Below are positions 1-12,498 of a DNA stretch of 64,000 nucleotides, one piece after another. The translations under genes and the position numbers were made by a program. This DNA comes from Maratus speciosus (lineage: Eukaryota; Arthropoda; Arachnida; Araneae; Salticidae): contig OZ010795.1 in NCBI GenBank assembly GCA_963932465.1, positions 477,700,806 to 477,764,805 of the forward strand, written 5' to 3'. Below the pieces are notes generated by a model. The model was not told where the DNA came from. It worked only from the letters and a program-made list of their open reading frames with translations, and ran no database searches. Within the stretch, counting starts at the first letter, position 1. The number at the start of each line of letters is the position of its first letter.

Positions 1-2340
1 TTGAAGCAATTATATATTTAAAATTTCAGACCATTCAGAAAACTGTAACATCATTAAAATGCACTAGAAATAATTTTTTCCCATTGGCCGTAATGTAACG
101 GAAAAGTTTTGACTGTCCCTGTAATTAAACTATACATTCGAATTTCATAAAATTTGAAATGACTCGACAAAATTATGCAACAATTATATATTTTAAATTT
201 CAAACGATTCGGTCGGGTAGTTTTTGCGCTGTTATATGCGGACGGACAGACGGACTGAACGACAACTATAGGTGCTATGCATTTTTATAATTACGAACGC
301 ACCTAAAAAGGGGGAGAAAAGGATGGTGTGGTACGCGTTTTAATATTCAACTATTTTTTCGCATATTACTTGATGAGTATAAATTCTATAGATTATATTC
401 AGGGCTACACAAAAGATCTCAAGCACATTTCTGTTTATTGATGAAAATTGCTGAAAAGAAAATTTCAACTCTACGTTTAATTGAACTAACTTTTGACATA
501 CTATGCAGTATATGTACAGAACTATGGATCATATACAGAGCTGCTAAAGAAATCGGATAGTTTTCTGACAGTTGATGATAATTGCAGAAATTGGGTTTTC
601 TGAATTGTTTATTTGACTTCTTTCACCTTAATAAACAGTAGAGTGTTGTGACAGTATTCTGAATGAGTTGGAAAGTGTTACATGTATATATGCTGAATGC
701 ATGATTTTTCTCTCTTGTTTCATTTTTAAAAGAGGGCTTCATAAACTTCCATCATTTTACTTGGCCCTCTTTTTAACACTTTCCAACAAAGTTGAAAAGT
801 GTTTATGACTTCGGTTTGTCTGGCCATCTGTCCTTCTGTCCGTGCTCTAACTCCCGTAAATATACTCGGATTGTTCTGAAATTTTTGGATGTTAGTAATC
901 TCTACCATAGCACGAACCCTATTTCAAATGAAGTTTGTAGCACGTTTAGTTCATTTACAGGGACAGTCAAAAGTTTTCCGTTACATTACGGCCTATGGGA
1001 AAAAATCGTTTAAAATGATTTTAATGATGTTACATGCTTTCAAACATAATAAAATTGATATGAATTTATCAGTGCACTAAAATATGCATTCTGTAGAATA
1101 TGCGGCTCAAGGAATAGTTATTATTCATTTACAGGGTCACACAAAGGATTCCGTTACATAATGATATAGGGGTAGAGGAAATTTTTCCCGGCGTATTTCA
1201 ATTATGTTAAATTATTTCATGTATAATGAAATTAATATACGTCGCTGAGGTTTACTATAAGTTATTTGATGTATAATACGAAGTCCATAGCATTATTTAC
1301 AGGGACACACAAAAGATTTCATATACTATATTGTATCTGAAGTACTGTACATTAGCAATGATTGCTGGAAATGCCTTTTTAAATATGTTAAGTGCTTTTA
1401 TGTTTCACTATATTTATACATAATATATGGCGTGTATGAATGCAATAAATAGTATACAGGCTACACAAAAGAATTCGTAATGGTTACTCGGTCAATAACT
1501 GCAAATTGCTTAAAGATGGTTTTTAAATGAGTTATGCATTTTTACGCTGAACTGCATTTAGTGTACTAAGAAATGTTTGTAGAACGTAGATAAAATGATA
1601 TACAGGGTCACGCAAAGAATTGGATACATGGCCGTCTATTTTCTGGAAGTGTGATTTCAGTAGTTTTAAGAGTGTTTTAGTTTGAATTAAACTTTAGCTA
1701 AATAGTGGCGTGTAATAAAGGTACTAGGTTAACTACAGGGTTGTACAAAAGTATACAAGTATGTTTTCATCTATTAGTATAAATTTCTGAAAGCGAAATT
1801 TCAACCTGTGTTTTCTTGCTAAACTAAATTTCTCCATTATATAGTATCTATATCAACCTACAGATCAAATACAGGGCTGTTCAAAAGAATTGGAATACAT
1901 ATTTGCTATGGAAGGTAACTGCTGAAATCAGTTTTTCAAATATTTTATGCGTTTTCTAAAATGTTTAGTTAGTTCTCTTATATACTTTATTTCCCTAAAT
2001 AACGTTGTTTTGTTAAGAATTCAGGAAGTGTTGGAATGTGTTTCATAAACTATGTTTAACGCATGGTTTTTCTTACTTGTTTTCATTGGTTGCAGTTTCG
2101 TTTTACGGATAGTTAATATTACTTGACACAAAATTTCACTTTTTTATGACTGAGTTATGTCAGAGTCCCTATAAATATGAAACACCGTATTGTCTCCTAT
2201 AATATGTGATAAAGCGTTCCTTAATTATATATGCTTTTAATTAGCGGGAGTGAAATATTTTTCTTAAATAATGCATTTATCTTTCTTTTAATGCTACATG
2301 AACGACACCAAAGGTAACAGCTATTAGTGTATGTAAATGA
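1..2340. repeat. Periodic CAGGG/CACACAAAAGA repeat family, array 1
   Basis: A diverged tandem array. The core TACAGGG..CACACAAAAGA, usually followed by a GGATTC/GAATTC-like tail, recurs near 403, 958, 1133, 1300, 1459, 1602, 1736 and 1871, so spacing shrinks from about 175 to 135 bp. The first ~300 bp run in the opposite direction: 83-125 is the inverse of 958-1000. A short palindrome at about 778-800 (AACACTTTCCAAC facing GTTGAAAAGTGTT) is followed by a GTCTG..CTGTCC-rich tract. The same end plus core motifs recur at 7985-8870, 51290-52975, 54115-55400 and 57740-58395. No coding frame spans the units. Function unknown; a non-autonomous mobile family is an inference. Confidence 0.75.
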
Positions 2341-2367
2341 AATGTTTACATAAATATTATATATATG

Positions 2368-2399
2368 TACTAGCAAGCTATGCCCGCTACGCTGGTCTG
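2368..2399 (+). other. TACTAGCAAGC end-like motif
   Basis: The stretch starts TACTAGCAAGCTATGCCC and is locally GC-rich in AT-rich surroundings. It resembles the 59418 sequence TACTAGCAAACCCCGCGG. Openings of this kind are typical of one class of interspersed arthropod repeats (Helitron-like/HINE type, from memory). No matching far end was located. Confidence 0.35.
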
Positions 2400-2589
2400 T
2401 TTATCCAAATGAACCTTGAATCAAACAAAATGTATCAGTGAATTTGACATTGTGATTTAAAGCAATATGGAACCTTACCTGGAATGTCCTTTCGCACTGC
2501 GATAAACGATATGAACGCCATTGTGCTATTATATTTTCTGACAAATTTTCAGCTATTAAGGTCTTAACACTTTTAGTTGGTCAATCACA

Positions 2590-3560
2590 GTAGGATTTGA
2601 TAAAGAATGATAGTACAATATGCAATATAATAAAATAAACCCTGAAAAACTATTTAAGAATAATGCAAACAAACAGACAAAATCCATCCAGTAAAACTAT
2701 TTTAAAGACTGGTCTTTCATATTGGGGTCCATCTGATTCTAGAACTTACCCCCATAATTCTATAACTAAGCAACGTAGAATGATATGCAATAAAGTAAAA
2801 CCTCCCCAAACATTGTCTAATCAACAAAGCAAGTATTATCAATATCCGCCATTTAGAACTTTTTGAAAAGTCTAATCTTTCATAATCGGATTCACATGAT
2901 TATGGAACTTTCCGCCTTTACTTTATGACTAAGCAACATAGAACAATATGTAAAATACTAAAACCATATCTGAATAGGTACGTAACTAACAATAGAATTC
3001 CTATCAAAATCCGTTCTGTAGAACTTTTTAAAAAGGCTAAACTTTCATAATCGGGTTCAACTGATTATAGAACTTCCCACCACATCTCTATTATTAACCC
3101 CTTGAGGAGCGGTGGTATGTTTATGAAACCACTAAATTTTAATTCCCAACTGCCACATTGTCACCAGAATTTGGATAAAAAAAATGTCGGTTTATTATGT
3201 GAGTGAAATATAGCTTTTTCTTATTTACAAAAAAATTTGTTTTCAAATTCCGGTGTCACTCATTAATTTCAACACTTTAGCAATGGAATTGCTTTGCCCC
3301 TGAAAGGGTTAAGCAATGAAGAAGGATATAGTATATACTAAAACCCTGCCTGAAAAATTATCTAACTAACAGCGCAAATTCAACTGAAATCCAATCGGGT
3401 GACTCTTTTAAAAATGCTAATTTTTCATAATCGAGTTCGTATGATTATATAACTTTAAAACTTAATTATATGTATAAGTAACGTGCAACGATATGTTATA
3501 TGCTAATATGTTCCCTGAAAAATTATCTATCAATTCGATTCTCATCAAAATCCAGTCAGG
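2590..3560. repeat. ~170-bp tandem repeat array, part 1
   Basis: Diverged tandem units share phrases such as CTAACTAACAG, CATCAAAATCC, AAAAAGGCTAA, TTTCATAATCGGGTTCA, GATTATAGAACTT and ACTAAGCAACGTAGAA. About five units are visible. A MITE interrupts the array at 3098-3308. Related units reappear at 5040-5560. Short frames inside it are chance reading frames in the repeat, not genes. Confidence 0.75.
3098..3308. mobile_element. TTAA-flanked MITE (piggyBac/Kolobok-like)
   Basis: A 211-bp insertion flanked by TTAA on both sides (3094-3097 and 3309-3312). Imperfect inverted ends: CCCCTTGAGGAGC at the left and, read inward from the right, CCCTTTCAGGGGC. It lies inside a unit of the 170-bp tandem array; removing it with one TTAA restores the phrase ATTATTAAGCAATG, which matches the ACTAAGCAACGTAG phrase of neighbouring units. 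TTAA duplication is characteristic of piggyBac and Kolobok elements; which one cannot be decided here. No coding capacity. Confidence 0.8.
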
Positions 3561-4074
3561 TGAGCTCAAGCTATATGCAGCCGGGATGAATTTACCATTT
3601 GCATTTTACTCTCGTATGTATATAGTAGAACCAGATGTAGATAGATCGAAAAGAATATTGATTCTTAAAATTTATGAAACTGTAAGTTATTTCTCGTTGT
3701 CTCTGCTGAATAATTTTAAAGACTTTTCAATCGGCGAGTATTGAGATTTACGATCATGTCTACAACAAATATATATCATTTTGAACCAAAATATTCTCGG
3801 AAAAATGAGCCAATTTGGTGTTTGGTTCTGATATTATAGTTTTTTTTTTTTCAAAATCGTCATTTAAATTACGCACATGAAATTCTAAGTGTCTCTTAGC
3901 ATTGCAGTAAACACCAGCGAAAAATGAAATTATAAATTAATTTTACTTAATAATAAAAAACACTTAATCCAAAAGAAATTCGCATTAAATAAATAGCAAC
4001 CCACAGTTTTTGGCACAGTTTGCAAAAAAAAAATTGGTACTTTTCCACTATAGGCGCTTCGGTGTTTCTTTTAA

Positions 4075-5010
4075 CCAGCTTGGCGCTATTCAGGCATCAG
4101 AAAGTGAGATTTGCTGCCAATTGATATAAACAGTTAAGAAAACAAACTTGATGAAATTTTTTGTTTGTTTATATATGTATATTATTAATGTTTTTTATAT
4201 ATAAATTACTTATCTTTCTATATAAAATTAGATAAATAACATCTTTATGTTAAATAAATTATATAAACATAGAAAAAAATGCTTGCGTATATGAAATTAA
4301 ACAACGAATAGGTTGCCAGAAAATATGTTGCCAAATTTCCATCTCCTCGAAGGCTATTTTCTCTATTTATCCAAGATCCTTGTACTGGAAAAGTACCAAA
4401 AAACCTTTGCACGTTTAGGATTGAAAGAAATGGCCCAATAGGTGCATTTTGGCATGGTGTTGGTATAACGTAAATATAGCAAACGGTCTCGAAAAAACTT
4501 TTTGCAGCCAATTCTGTGTAAATTCAGTTATAGAATAGGCCCACTTTAAAAACACAGAATCAATTTAAACCTTTCCCAAAGTTAATTGTACGCCAAACCG
4601 CGCGCAGTAACATACGCTAATCATCTGTAGACTCAATTATATAACTTATCGGAACTAAATATGCCAATTGTCTGTGGACTCGATTACGTAATTTATCTCT
4701 TTAATTAAGGCATACTTTACAAACTACATCTACTTTCCAACTTTCCTGATTTTAAGATCAATGGGTACTGTTAGATGATAAAAAGCTTGGCGCAATTCGG
4801 GCTTCAGAAAGTGAGATTTGTGGCCAAATGATATGAACAGATGTGAAAACAAACAAAATGAACTTTTATGCTTTTTAAAATATGTATTCCTATATATAAA
4901 CTTTTTATTTATCAATATTAATATTTTTGTTATTTATATACAATTAACTTTTGCTTTTATATAAAAAGAGATAAATGTTTTCTTTATAGTAAATAAATTC
5001 TTTAATTATT
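4075..5010. repeat. Pair of ~200-bp direct repeats
   Basis: The block at about 4075-4260 (CAGAAAGTGAGATTTG, then AAAACAAAC, then a long AT-rich tail with TATATAAA and AGATAAAT) recurs at about 4785-5010, roughly 710 bp downstream in the same orientation. The DNA between (about 4261-4784) has no recognised gene. Stretch 3560-4075 shows only AT-rich unique-looking DNA. Confidence 0.65.
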
Positions 5011-5039
5011 GAACAGAAAATATGCATGAAAACTTACCT

Positions 5040-5560
5040 TCTCTCGCCAAGCCCATTTCTTCCACCTCGCAAAGAGCCCTATATTGAAAAATTAGAGAAT
5101 TTACCCCATTGCTCTAGGACTAAACAGTATCGAACAATATATTATATACTAAAACTATCTTTGAAAAACTGCCAAACTAACAATGCAAATTTTATCAAAA
5201 AACGTTTATTATAACTTTTCAAAAAGGCTAAATTGTGATAATTGAGTTCACCAGATTACAGAATTTTCCCCAAAACTGTATGGCTAAGCAACGTAGAAGG
5301 ACATGTTGTTTACTGAAATCTTCCCTTGAAAACAATCTAATTAACAGTCCAAGTTCCATCAAAATACATTCGGAAGAATCTTTTAAAAAGGCTAACTTTT
5401 CATTCTCAGGTTTTTCACATTAAAGAATTGTAAACCATAATTCGATACCAACAAACGTAGAACGACATGTTATGCACTAAAACCTTCCCCGAAAAATTAC
5501 TTCTCTAACAGTATAAGTTCAGCAGAACCCAAGTTCTAAGGAACGGGAATGAAATTTCCA
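5040..5560. repeat. ~170-bp tandem repeat array, part 2
   Basis: Three further diverged units of the array seen at 2590-3560, with the same phrases (AAGCAACGTAGAA, CTAACTAACAG-like, AAAAAGGCTAA). Separated from part 1 by the direct-repeat pair, so this is either one array split by an insertion or two copies of a larger repeat. Confidence 0.65.
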
Positions 5561-5585
5561 TTTGAATTATATTTATTTTTTTACT

Positions 5586-5589
<4 letters not shown>

Positions 5590-5623
<34 letters not shown>
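5590..5623. repeat. (TA)n microsatellite
   Basis: About 34 bp of uninterrupted TA, bracketed on both sides by ACTGGTTT. Confidence 0.95.
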
Positions 5624-5624
<1 letters not shown>

Positions 5625-5936
5625 TGGTTTTGCAACAATTAAAAATGAATTTAAAATCGTAAATGTTTCATACATTAAACATGCAAAATATCTAAACTAT
5701 TTTTCCGAATGGCTTCCCATTTGGTATACAAAGGTAAAATTCGGCGAGGAATTTTGAACATAATTACATGAAAAATTTTAAGTTTTTTATAATTGATGTG
5801 TGCATATGACCCCCTAATCAAACTTTAAGTATAGTATTATTCGGTAGACGTTATTAGTAATCGATTGATACCTGTCAGATTTTTATACGATGATTTTCGA
5901 GAGATTTAACAGATATATAGTTTTTTAACGACTGTA

Positions 5937-7128
5937 CACTGTTAAAAAATTCTGTAAAAACACAGAAAAAAAGTGACTCTCTGTAAATTTACACTAGTTC
6001 ACGATTAAATGCATTCGATTGAGGTTCAAGGTGAAGACACTCTGTAAATTTACTCTAATGCTCGGTTAAATGCATTCGAATGAGTTTCTCGGTCATCGTT
6101 TTACAGAAATTTCCCTTATCTTGTATCCAATTTCCCTGTAGCAATTTCCACGTCTTTCAATGAAATTTAGATAGAGTAGAGAAATAGTCGAAGCTAAATA
6201 TTTTCAAAAAGTGGTAATTATCTTAATCATTTTCATAGTTATAATTTTTCTTTAAAAAAAAAAGTTACATGAAACATTTTCAACTTCAAAAGCCTTTCCA
6301 TTTACAGAGAGAATCATAATTCATTTAAATACATTGCTTTTATGAGAATTGTGATATAACCATAAAAGTATTTTTGGCTAATTAATCTGATTATTTTTTG
6401 TAAATATTTTACAAAAAATCTATAACTACCAATATTTTTAATAAGTGTTAATAAAAAAATATACCTAAATGTCACATTAATATTATTTAAAAATTCTATT
6501 ATATCTTCAGATATTAAAGAAGATAATTATTGAGAAGAAGCAATTTCTTGATAAATACTTCTGTAAATAAAGAATTAAAACATTAAATTTGATTAAAAAA
6601 ATAATTGGTATTATGTATCGGTCCAAACTGAATTTAAATAAACCGTTTAAGAAATTTCCTAACGAATATATTTGAAGCGAAATCTTCGAAAATGCACATA
6701 TACAATAGATTTTCTCCCTCTTCATTATAAAAGACATCCTTTTTAAACAACAGCTACTATGGCGCACTCCGTAAGGTGTTTTTCTCCTGCCCAGAGGTCT
6801 CGGGTTCAAACCCCAGGTCAACTTGAAACAAATTGTGTAAAAAATTAAATGGTACAGCAGTTCAAATTTACTCGAAAAATTCTGTTACTTCGAAGTTCGA
6901 AAATTCACAAATTTCAAAAACTATTTAAAATTATTTTCATTAAAAATAAATTGATTTACAGAGTCTTATGTATTATTAACTATGTTAATTTACGGAGTCT
7001 TGTGTATTTTTAACGATGTCAATTTACTGTAAATTTACCGAATAACTTCTCTGTAATTTTACATAAGACTGAAGATAATGGATTATCAGTAGATTCTCCG
7101 TAATTTCACATAAATTTTTTTAACAGTG
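5937..7128. mobile_element. TA-flanked element with CACTGTTAAAAA ends
   Basis: A 1,192-bp unit with inverted ends CACTGTTAAAAAATT (left) and AATTTTTTTAACAGTG (right), each bordered by TA (5935-5936 and 7129-7130). Near both ends there are repeated CTCTGTAAATTTAC / CAGAGTCTT-type phrases. It has no transposase frame, so it is non-autonomous. Its ends resemble those at 49477-50820 (CACTGTAAAAAA), also TA-flanked, and more weakly 17676-19822. A tRNA-like segment lies inside. TA target plus TIR suggests the Tc1/mariner superfamily, but that is inference. Confidence 0.75.
6752..6812 (+). other. tRNA-like / SINE-head-like segment
   Basis: The segment reads TATGGCGCACTCCG (A-box-like), then TCTCC, then CCAGAGGTC, then GGGTTCAAACCC (B-box-like) in the order and spacing of a tRNA. 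The acceptor strands do not pair and the T stem is imperfect, so it is not a working tRNA. Best read as a decayed tRNA-derived sequence within the 5937-7128 element. Confidence 0.5.
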
Positions 7129-7130
7129 TA

Positions 7131-7984
7131 TAATTATCATTGCATCTTCGTTTAGATATTTTCAGTAATTCTTTGAAACTATATTCATATCACGAATGTT
7201 TAACTTACACGCACGTATATTGTTGAAATATTTACAAGTGCAGTGCTATTATATATTTCACAACGCCTATATGTATCCACAAGAAAATTCTTCATTGATA
7301 TTAAACTAAAATAAATTACTATAAATTTTAACATTTTTAACTCATTTAATATTATTAATTAGTACTAATTTATAGAATTAAATATTGCGTTTAAAACGGA
7401 AATGTTCATTAATTACGCAGTTTTTGATATGACGTAACCTATAAAACAAATTTAAAAAATACAGCTTAAAAAAAGAATGAATATCTATCCGTAACTTTTT
7501 TATAATTATTTTGTGAATTTAAAGAATATAATTACGTTTAATATTTTCAGGACTTATATAATAAATAACCATTTTCTGTTAAGGACTTGGCTCCTGAAAC
7601 CAGAATTACTATAATTGCAATAATTAAAGGGGTCAGTTGAATGCTGTGACACTAATTTGAAATCATAACTGACTTTAAGTGAGCAATAATTACGTCATTT
7701 TCGTCTGATTAAAATTTATGTCTTTTCAATCAAGCCATAAAAGAGTTTTAATTTAGAAAAATATCTATCAAACGTGTTTAAAAAGATCTTTATTCGAGCT
7801 TTCACTAAGCAATTTTTCTTTTAGTCGGTTTGACTTATGGAACTTAACGATATAGTGCATCACAAAAGCTTGTTAGGGTATTAAAGTAAATGGTTTGCAA
7901 TGTTTCCAAGTGATAGTGATATCTTAATTCACATAATTAATTTTTTTCTAGCCTGCTAAGTATTAATTTAAAAAGTAATTTCTT
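7131..7984. other. AT-rich DNA, nothing recognised
   Basis: No gene, domain, obvious tandem repeat or inverted repeat was seen in this interval. Confidence 0.5.
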
Positions 7985-8870
7985 CAGATAAATACAAAAA
8001 AGAAAAAAATCATGTGTCAAGCACAGATTATGAAACAATTTCCAACTCATTCAGAATAATGTAACAAAACTTTCACAGTTTAATAAGCTGAAATAGAATG
8101 CCTAATTGAACCATTTGGAAACTCATAACACATTTAAAAACTCAATTTAAGAAATTCCCATCTACAATTGAAAAATTGTCCGAATTCTTTGAGCAGCCCT
8201 GTATATGATATATACATTTGTATCTATAAACTACATGCATGCAAAAATTTAGTTTTATTAGAAAATACATAAAACAACTGAAAATTCCCCTTCCGCAATT
8301 TCCTGTAATAAAGAGAATGGTACTTTCTTTTGTGCAGTCCTGTATACGAGGTATAGAATTTATATACAACGAGTAACATGCAAAAGATTATTTAAATTAA
8401 AATCGCATGCCGAATTTGAGAGCGCACTTCCAAAAATTATTGCTCAAAAACAGTACTGTAATCGATTTTTTTTGTGCGCCCCTGTAAATGAACGATAAAT
8501 GTTATGAATACTTACTATCTATAGTAATCATCTTGTATTTAAATTCAGTGATTTGTAGAAATTTCAATAAATTTGAAATAACGTAATTTCGTTAAAATAC
8601 ACTACGAACGATTTTTCTCCATTGAACATAATGTAGCGATAATGTAACTATAATGTAACTTTTGAGTGCACCTGTAAATGAACGATTAATGCTATATACT
8701 TTATATTCAATACCGAACATCGGACGGTAAACTTTATTAACATATATGAATTACATTCAGATCCGAGTGTGTTTATGCGAATTAAAGCGTGGACAGACAG
8801 ATGGACAAACAAACCGAATTCATTAACACTTTTCAACTATGTTGGGACGTATTAAAAAGTAGTTTTATGT
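7985..8870 (-). repeat. Periodic CAGGG family, array 2 (reverse orientation)
   Basis: The reverse-complement cores (TTTTGTGCAGTCCTGTA type) occur near 8190, 8335, 8480 and 8672, spaced about 145, 145 and 190 bp. The stretch begins with a 3'-flank shared with 54520 (CATGTGTCAAGCA) and ends in the GGACAGACAGA tract and the CCGAATTCATTAACACTTTTC end near 8815-8838. At 8390-8412 it contains the empty-site equivalent of the MITE insertion at 54924-55143. Confidence 0.75.
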
Positions 8871-9941
8871 GGCAATTCAAAATCTTTGGGAAAATGTCAT
8901 TAATTTTTTAATCTTAGATAAAATTAGTAATGACTAAAATTAATATTATACCGAATACTACTACTACTATTACTTCTAATAATAACAATAATAATAATAA
9001 TAACAACTACAATAATAGTAATGATAATAATAGTAATAAAAAAATAACAATAATTAATATATTTTAAAAATGAAAACAAAATATTGCAAGAACCATTCTA
9101 TAACAAAAATAATTTTGTAGAGCATTTTTAAGAAAAATTACCTTTCATACATTATTACACGGTTAGTCGGATATAGAATTGGTGACAAATAACTGGCATG
9201 GGAAAACAAACTCACCAAAGATTTAAATTTCCATAAATACAGTACATAGCTATTTCAAAGCATCTGAAGTCTCTTCAACGCAAAATGAAAACTAATGCCA
9301 AACAACCAAATCATCTCACGTGCTTATTGCAGCGTTCCAGGAAAACAGACTATTATTCGGCAGAGAAATTATACATTTTCTCCCAGACATAAAAAATACA
9401 GAAATACCCATTGCATTATTGATTGTTTGTATTCGTAGTGAATCGTGTTTGCTAGATAAATGTGACATATATAACTATTTTTCGTGAAATGTATGCGGTG
9501 AGGATATCGTTTCGCTAGACAGAGGTCATAGATTCCCTGAAACACGTCTGGCTTTGTAAGAGAATGATATCTTAATCCAATTATCTCAGTAAAAATAAGT
9601 CGTGCTGAAATAGAGTAATTTCGAAAGAGAAATTACACCGCTAGTGAAAGATCGAAATATACAGAACTGCGGAAATAACAGAAACTATAGAATTATAAAA
9701 TAACGTTAGAAATAGCATAGCCGCCAACTTTTACTCCTTTTTCTTACCACTAAAATTTAATAGTAAAATTTTCCATATTTAATCGACGAACTCTGTGATC
9801 GAATAAGTAAAAAAATCCTTTTACATTTTAGTTGTAAAAGTTGGCAGCTATAAAATAGTGAAAAAAAAAAAAACGATTTGGAATTGAAAGACTTTCGAAT
9901 GCGAGAAAAATAATGGGATTAGTAATAAAGAGGAAGTGATA
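8871..9941. other. AT-rich DNA with an (AAT)n-like microsatellite
   Basis: About 8957-9053 is an impure ACT/AAT/AAC trinucleotide tract. The rest of the interval shows no recognised gene or repeat. Confidence 0.6.
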
Positions 9942-11085
9942 TACAGGGTGTCCGGTCTCAACGGTGTCCAATGGCTAATTCCTAAACCGTTAGTCATAAA
10001 CATATAGTTCCAATTACAAAAATGTTTTAAATCAGGTAAAGAAATATTTTAAAAGCGATTTGGGTCAATAAAAACATTTCTTAAAAAATTACGAAATTTA
10101 AATTTTTATACGGCCCCGGGTCCTATAAGTTATATTTAGTAAAATTTTCCTTTTACACTGACAAGTAATAAACAAAAAGTCCCGTTGTTCTACGATTAAA
10201 ATTGACCGAGTAATACCTGTTTAAAGTTGGAGCCTATTTTTTGCTGCAAATTGGGGATCATTCACAAATTTAGTCGAAATATAATTTCGTCAGATATATT
10301 AAAAAATGGTTGAGAGCAAAATTAACATTGCAATATAAATTTGAAATCTTTAGTCATTCTGACATATTAATGCAAAATATACAATTTGTAATACACATTT
10401 AAGAAGAAAGAAAAAAACAGAATTTTTGTTAAATAAAATGATGCTAAATTAACAGCGTCAATTCTTTACAAAATGATACGTATTTTAAAATATTATTAGA
10501 TTACACTAGCCTGCAAATGTTGGGTTATTTCATGTTTTTTAGCTTTTGATAATTGATTCTTATGTATTCTGTACTGCTGAATCCGGAATTGACCTTCATT
10601 TTTAGCCATCACATTAAGATTTTTCGCAAATTGTACATTTCAAAGTTAAAAAGTTCAAAGTTAAAATTTAATCTCCTCCCCCATCTCATCACATCACCCA
10701 GCTGTAAGAATTCCAAGATAAGCAAAAATATCGAATAAATTATTGAATAAAATAATATAAAAAATGTTTTACATATGTTTTATAGTATGAGATTTTCGCT
10801 ATATTTTAACTTACACATTTGCAAAAAAATTCTAACGTAATGGTTAAAAATGAAAGTCATTTTCAGATTTATTGCTAAAAAGTACGTAAAACTCAATTAT
10901 CAAAAGTTAAAAAATACAACCATCTCCTCTACTTTATAGTATCCGATTTTTGTTATTCTTTAAATTCGACAATTTATGATTTGCGAAATATCCTGGCATG
11001 ATGGTTAAAAATTAAGGCAATTTTTGGATTCAGCGCTAAAAAATACATAAAAGTTAAAAACCCCAACAATCCTCGTCTTGTATTA

Positions 11086-12498
11086 CACTCATTGCCATAA
11101 AAATTTGCGCACCAAGAAATAATTGTGGGATCGTAATGAAACTTGGCATGAAGGTACATATCAGGGAGATATGCAAATGATTAGAAATGCAACGTGATTG
11201 CGCATTTCGTAAAGCCACTAGAGGGCGTTGAACTTCGTCCTCCTTGGAGTATAAAACTGGTAAGTAGAACTTGTTTGAGTGTACCATTTCTTTTGCAAAG
11301 GAAACGCTGAGGTAGACATGCCATTATGGAGCCATCGAAGACAATATGAGCAGCTGTCAGCGTTTGAGAGGGGAAGAATCATCGGAATGATGGAAGCTGG
11401 TTGCTGAGCTTGGCGAGTATCTTGTCAAGTAGGCCGCTCTGATTTTACTGTGAGGAGGTGTTGGGACTAGTAGACTGAGGAGACGTCATTTTCACGGCGA
11501 CCAGGCTCGGGACGCTCTCGACAGACCAGTCGTCGAGAAGACCGTCACATCATACGAAACGCACGCGTAGAGCCAACTGCCTCATTGACCGCTATCCAGA
11601 CACAGGCAGCACCTTTACTATGGACACCTGTGTCTTCCCGAACCATCGCAAGGCGCCTGGCTTAAGGACATCTGGTATCGTGGCACCCATTACGTGTGCT
11701 GCCAATGACACCCACACACCGACGCCTCCGTTTGGAGTGGTGTCGCGCATGACGGGATTGGACTGCAACGGAATTGAACCAGGTCGTCTTCAGCGACGAG
11801 TCTAGATTCAATTTGAGCAGCGATGACAATCGTGTTCGTGTGTGGAGGCCCCGTGGTAAACGCCTCAATACTGCCTTCGCTTTACAGCGACATACCGCCC
11901 CCACAGTTGGTGTGATGGTATGGGGTGCCATTCCTTACGATACACGGTCACCCCTAATATTGATCCGTGGCACAATGACAGCGCAGCGGTACGTCCAGAA
12001 CATCCTTCAGCCACATGTGTTGCCACTCGTGGCAGGGCTCCCAGGAGCTATTTTTCAGCAAGACAATGCTTGGCCACACACAGCAAGGATGTCACAAGCC
12101 TGCCCCCGTCATATTAACACCCTTCCCTGGCCTGCTCGATCCCCAGATTTGTCACCAATCGAGCATATCTGGGATCATTTGGTACGGTAAGTTGGACACC
12201 CTACGAGTTTGGTTGAACTCGAGGCGCGTTTACAGCAACTGTTGAACGAGATGTCTCAGGACATCATACGGAACTTGTATGCCTCAATGCCCGCTCGTAT
12301 CGCATCGTGCATTCGCGCTAGAGGGGGTCCAACAGAGTACTAAAATTTCCGTTCATTTGTACTTTTTTCTGCAATAAAGCATCCTTTTTCTTTGGTTTTC
12401 TACTCACTTACTTATATCACAGTAGTACTTACGCGTGTAAAATTTCGTTTCATTTGGATGTCTTTTTCTTGGTGCGCAAATTTTTATGGCAATGAGTG
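11086..12498 (+). mobile_element. Tc1-like transposon (nested, dead)
   Basis: A 1,413-bp element with 34-bp inverted ends starting CACTCATTGCCATAAAAA, inverse at 12465-12498, and a TA duplication (11084-11085 and 12499-12500). It holds one transposase reading frame (11318-12343). Both ends are complete, but the frame carries stops. It sits inside the 9942-13275 element, so it is the younger of the two. Confidence 0.95.
11318..12343 (+). pseudogene. Tc1-like transposase, full length with six in-frame stops
   Basis: The ATG at 11318 opens a 342-codon frame ending TAA at 12341-12343, close to the usual Tc1 transposase length of about 340 residues. There is no net frameshift. Stops fall at codons 30, 51, 52, 116, 145 and 291 (11405, 11468, 11471, 11663, 11750, 12188). 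The N-terminal third reads as a paired-type helix-turn-helix DNA-binding region (QYEQLSAFERGRIIGMMEAG). The DDE catalytic domain shows FSDESRF (D160), QQDNAWPHTA (D249) and SPIEHIWD (E282), 32 residues between the last two by my count. All three acidic residues survive. The stops that are single C-to-T or G-to-A type changes suggest ordinary point decay rather than deletion. It once cut and pasted the element; now it cannot make a full protein. Confidence 0.95.

Noticed and set aside
6752..6812. Functional tRNA gene
   Set aside because: A- and B-box-like motifs are present but acceptor strands do not pair and the T stem is imperfect; kept only as a tRNA-like remnant.
6507..6821. 104-residue minus-strand frame
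   Set aside because: Reads antisense through the tRNA-like segment and AT-rich element interior; no domain.
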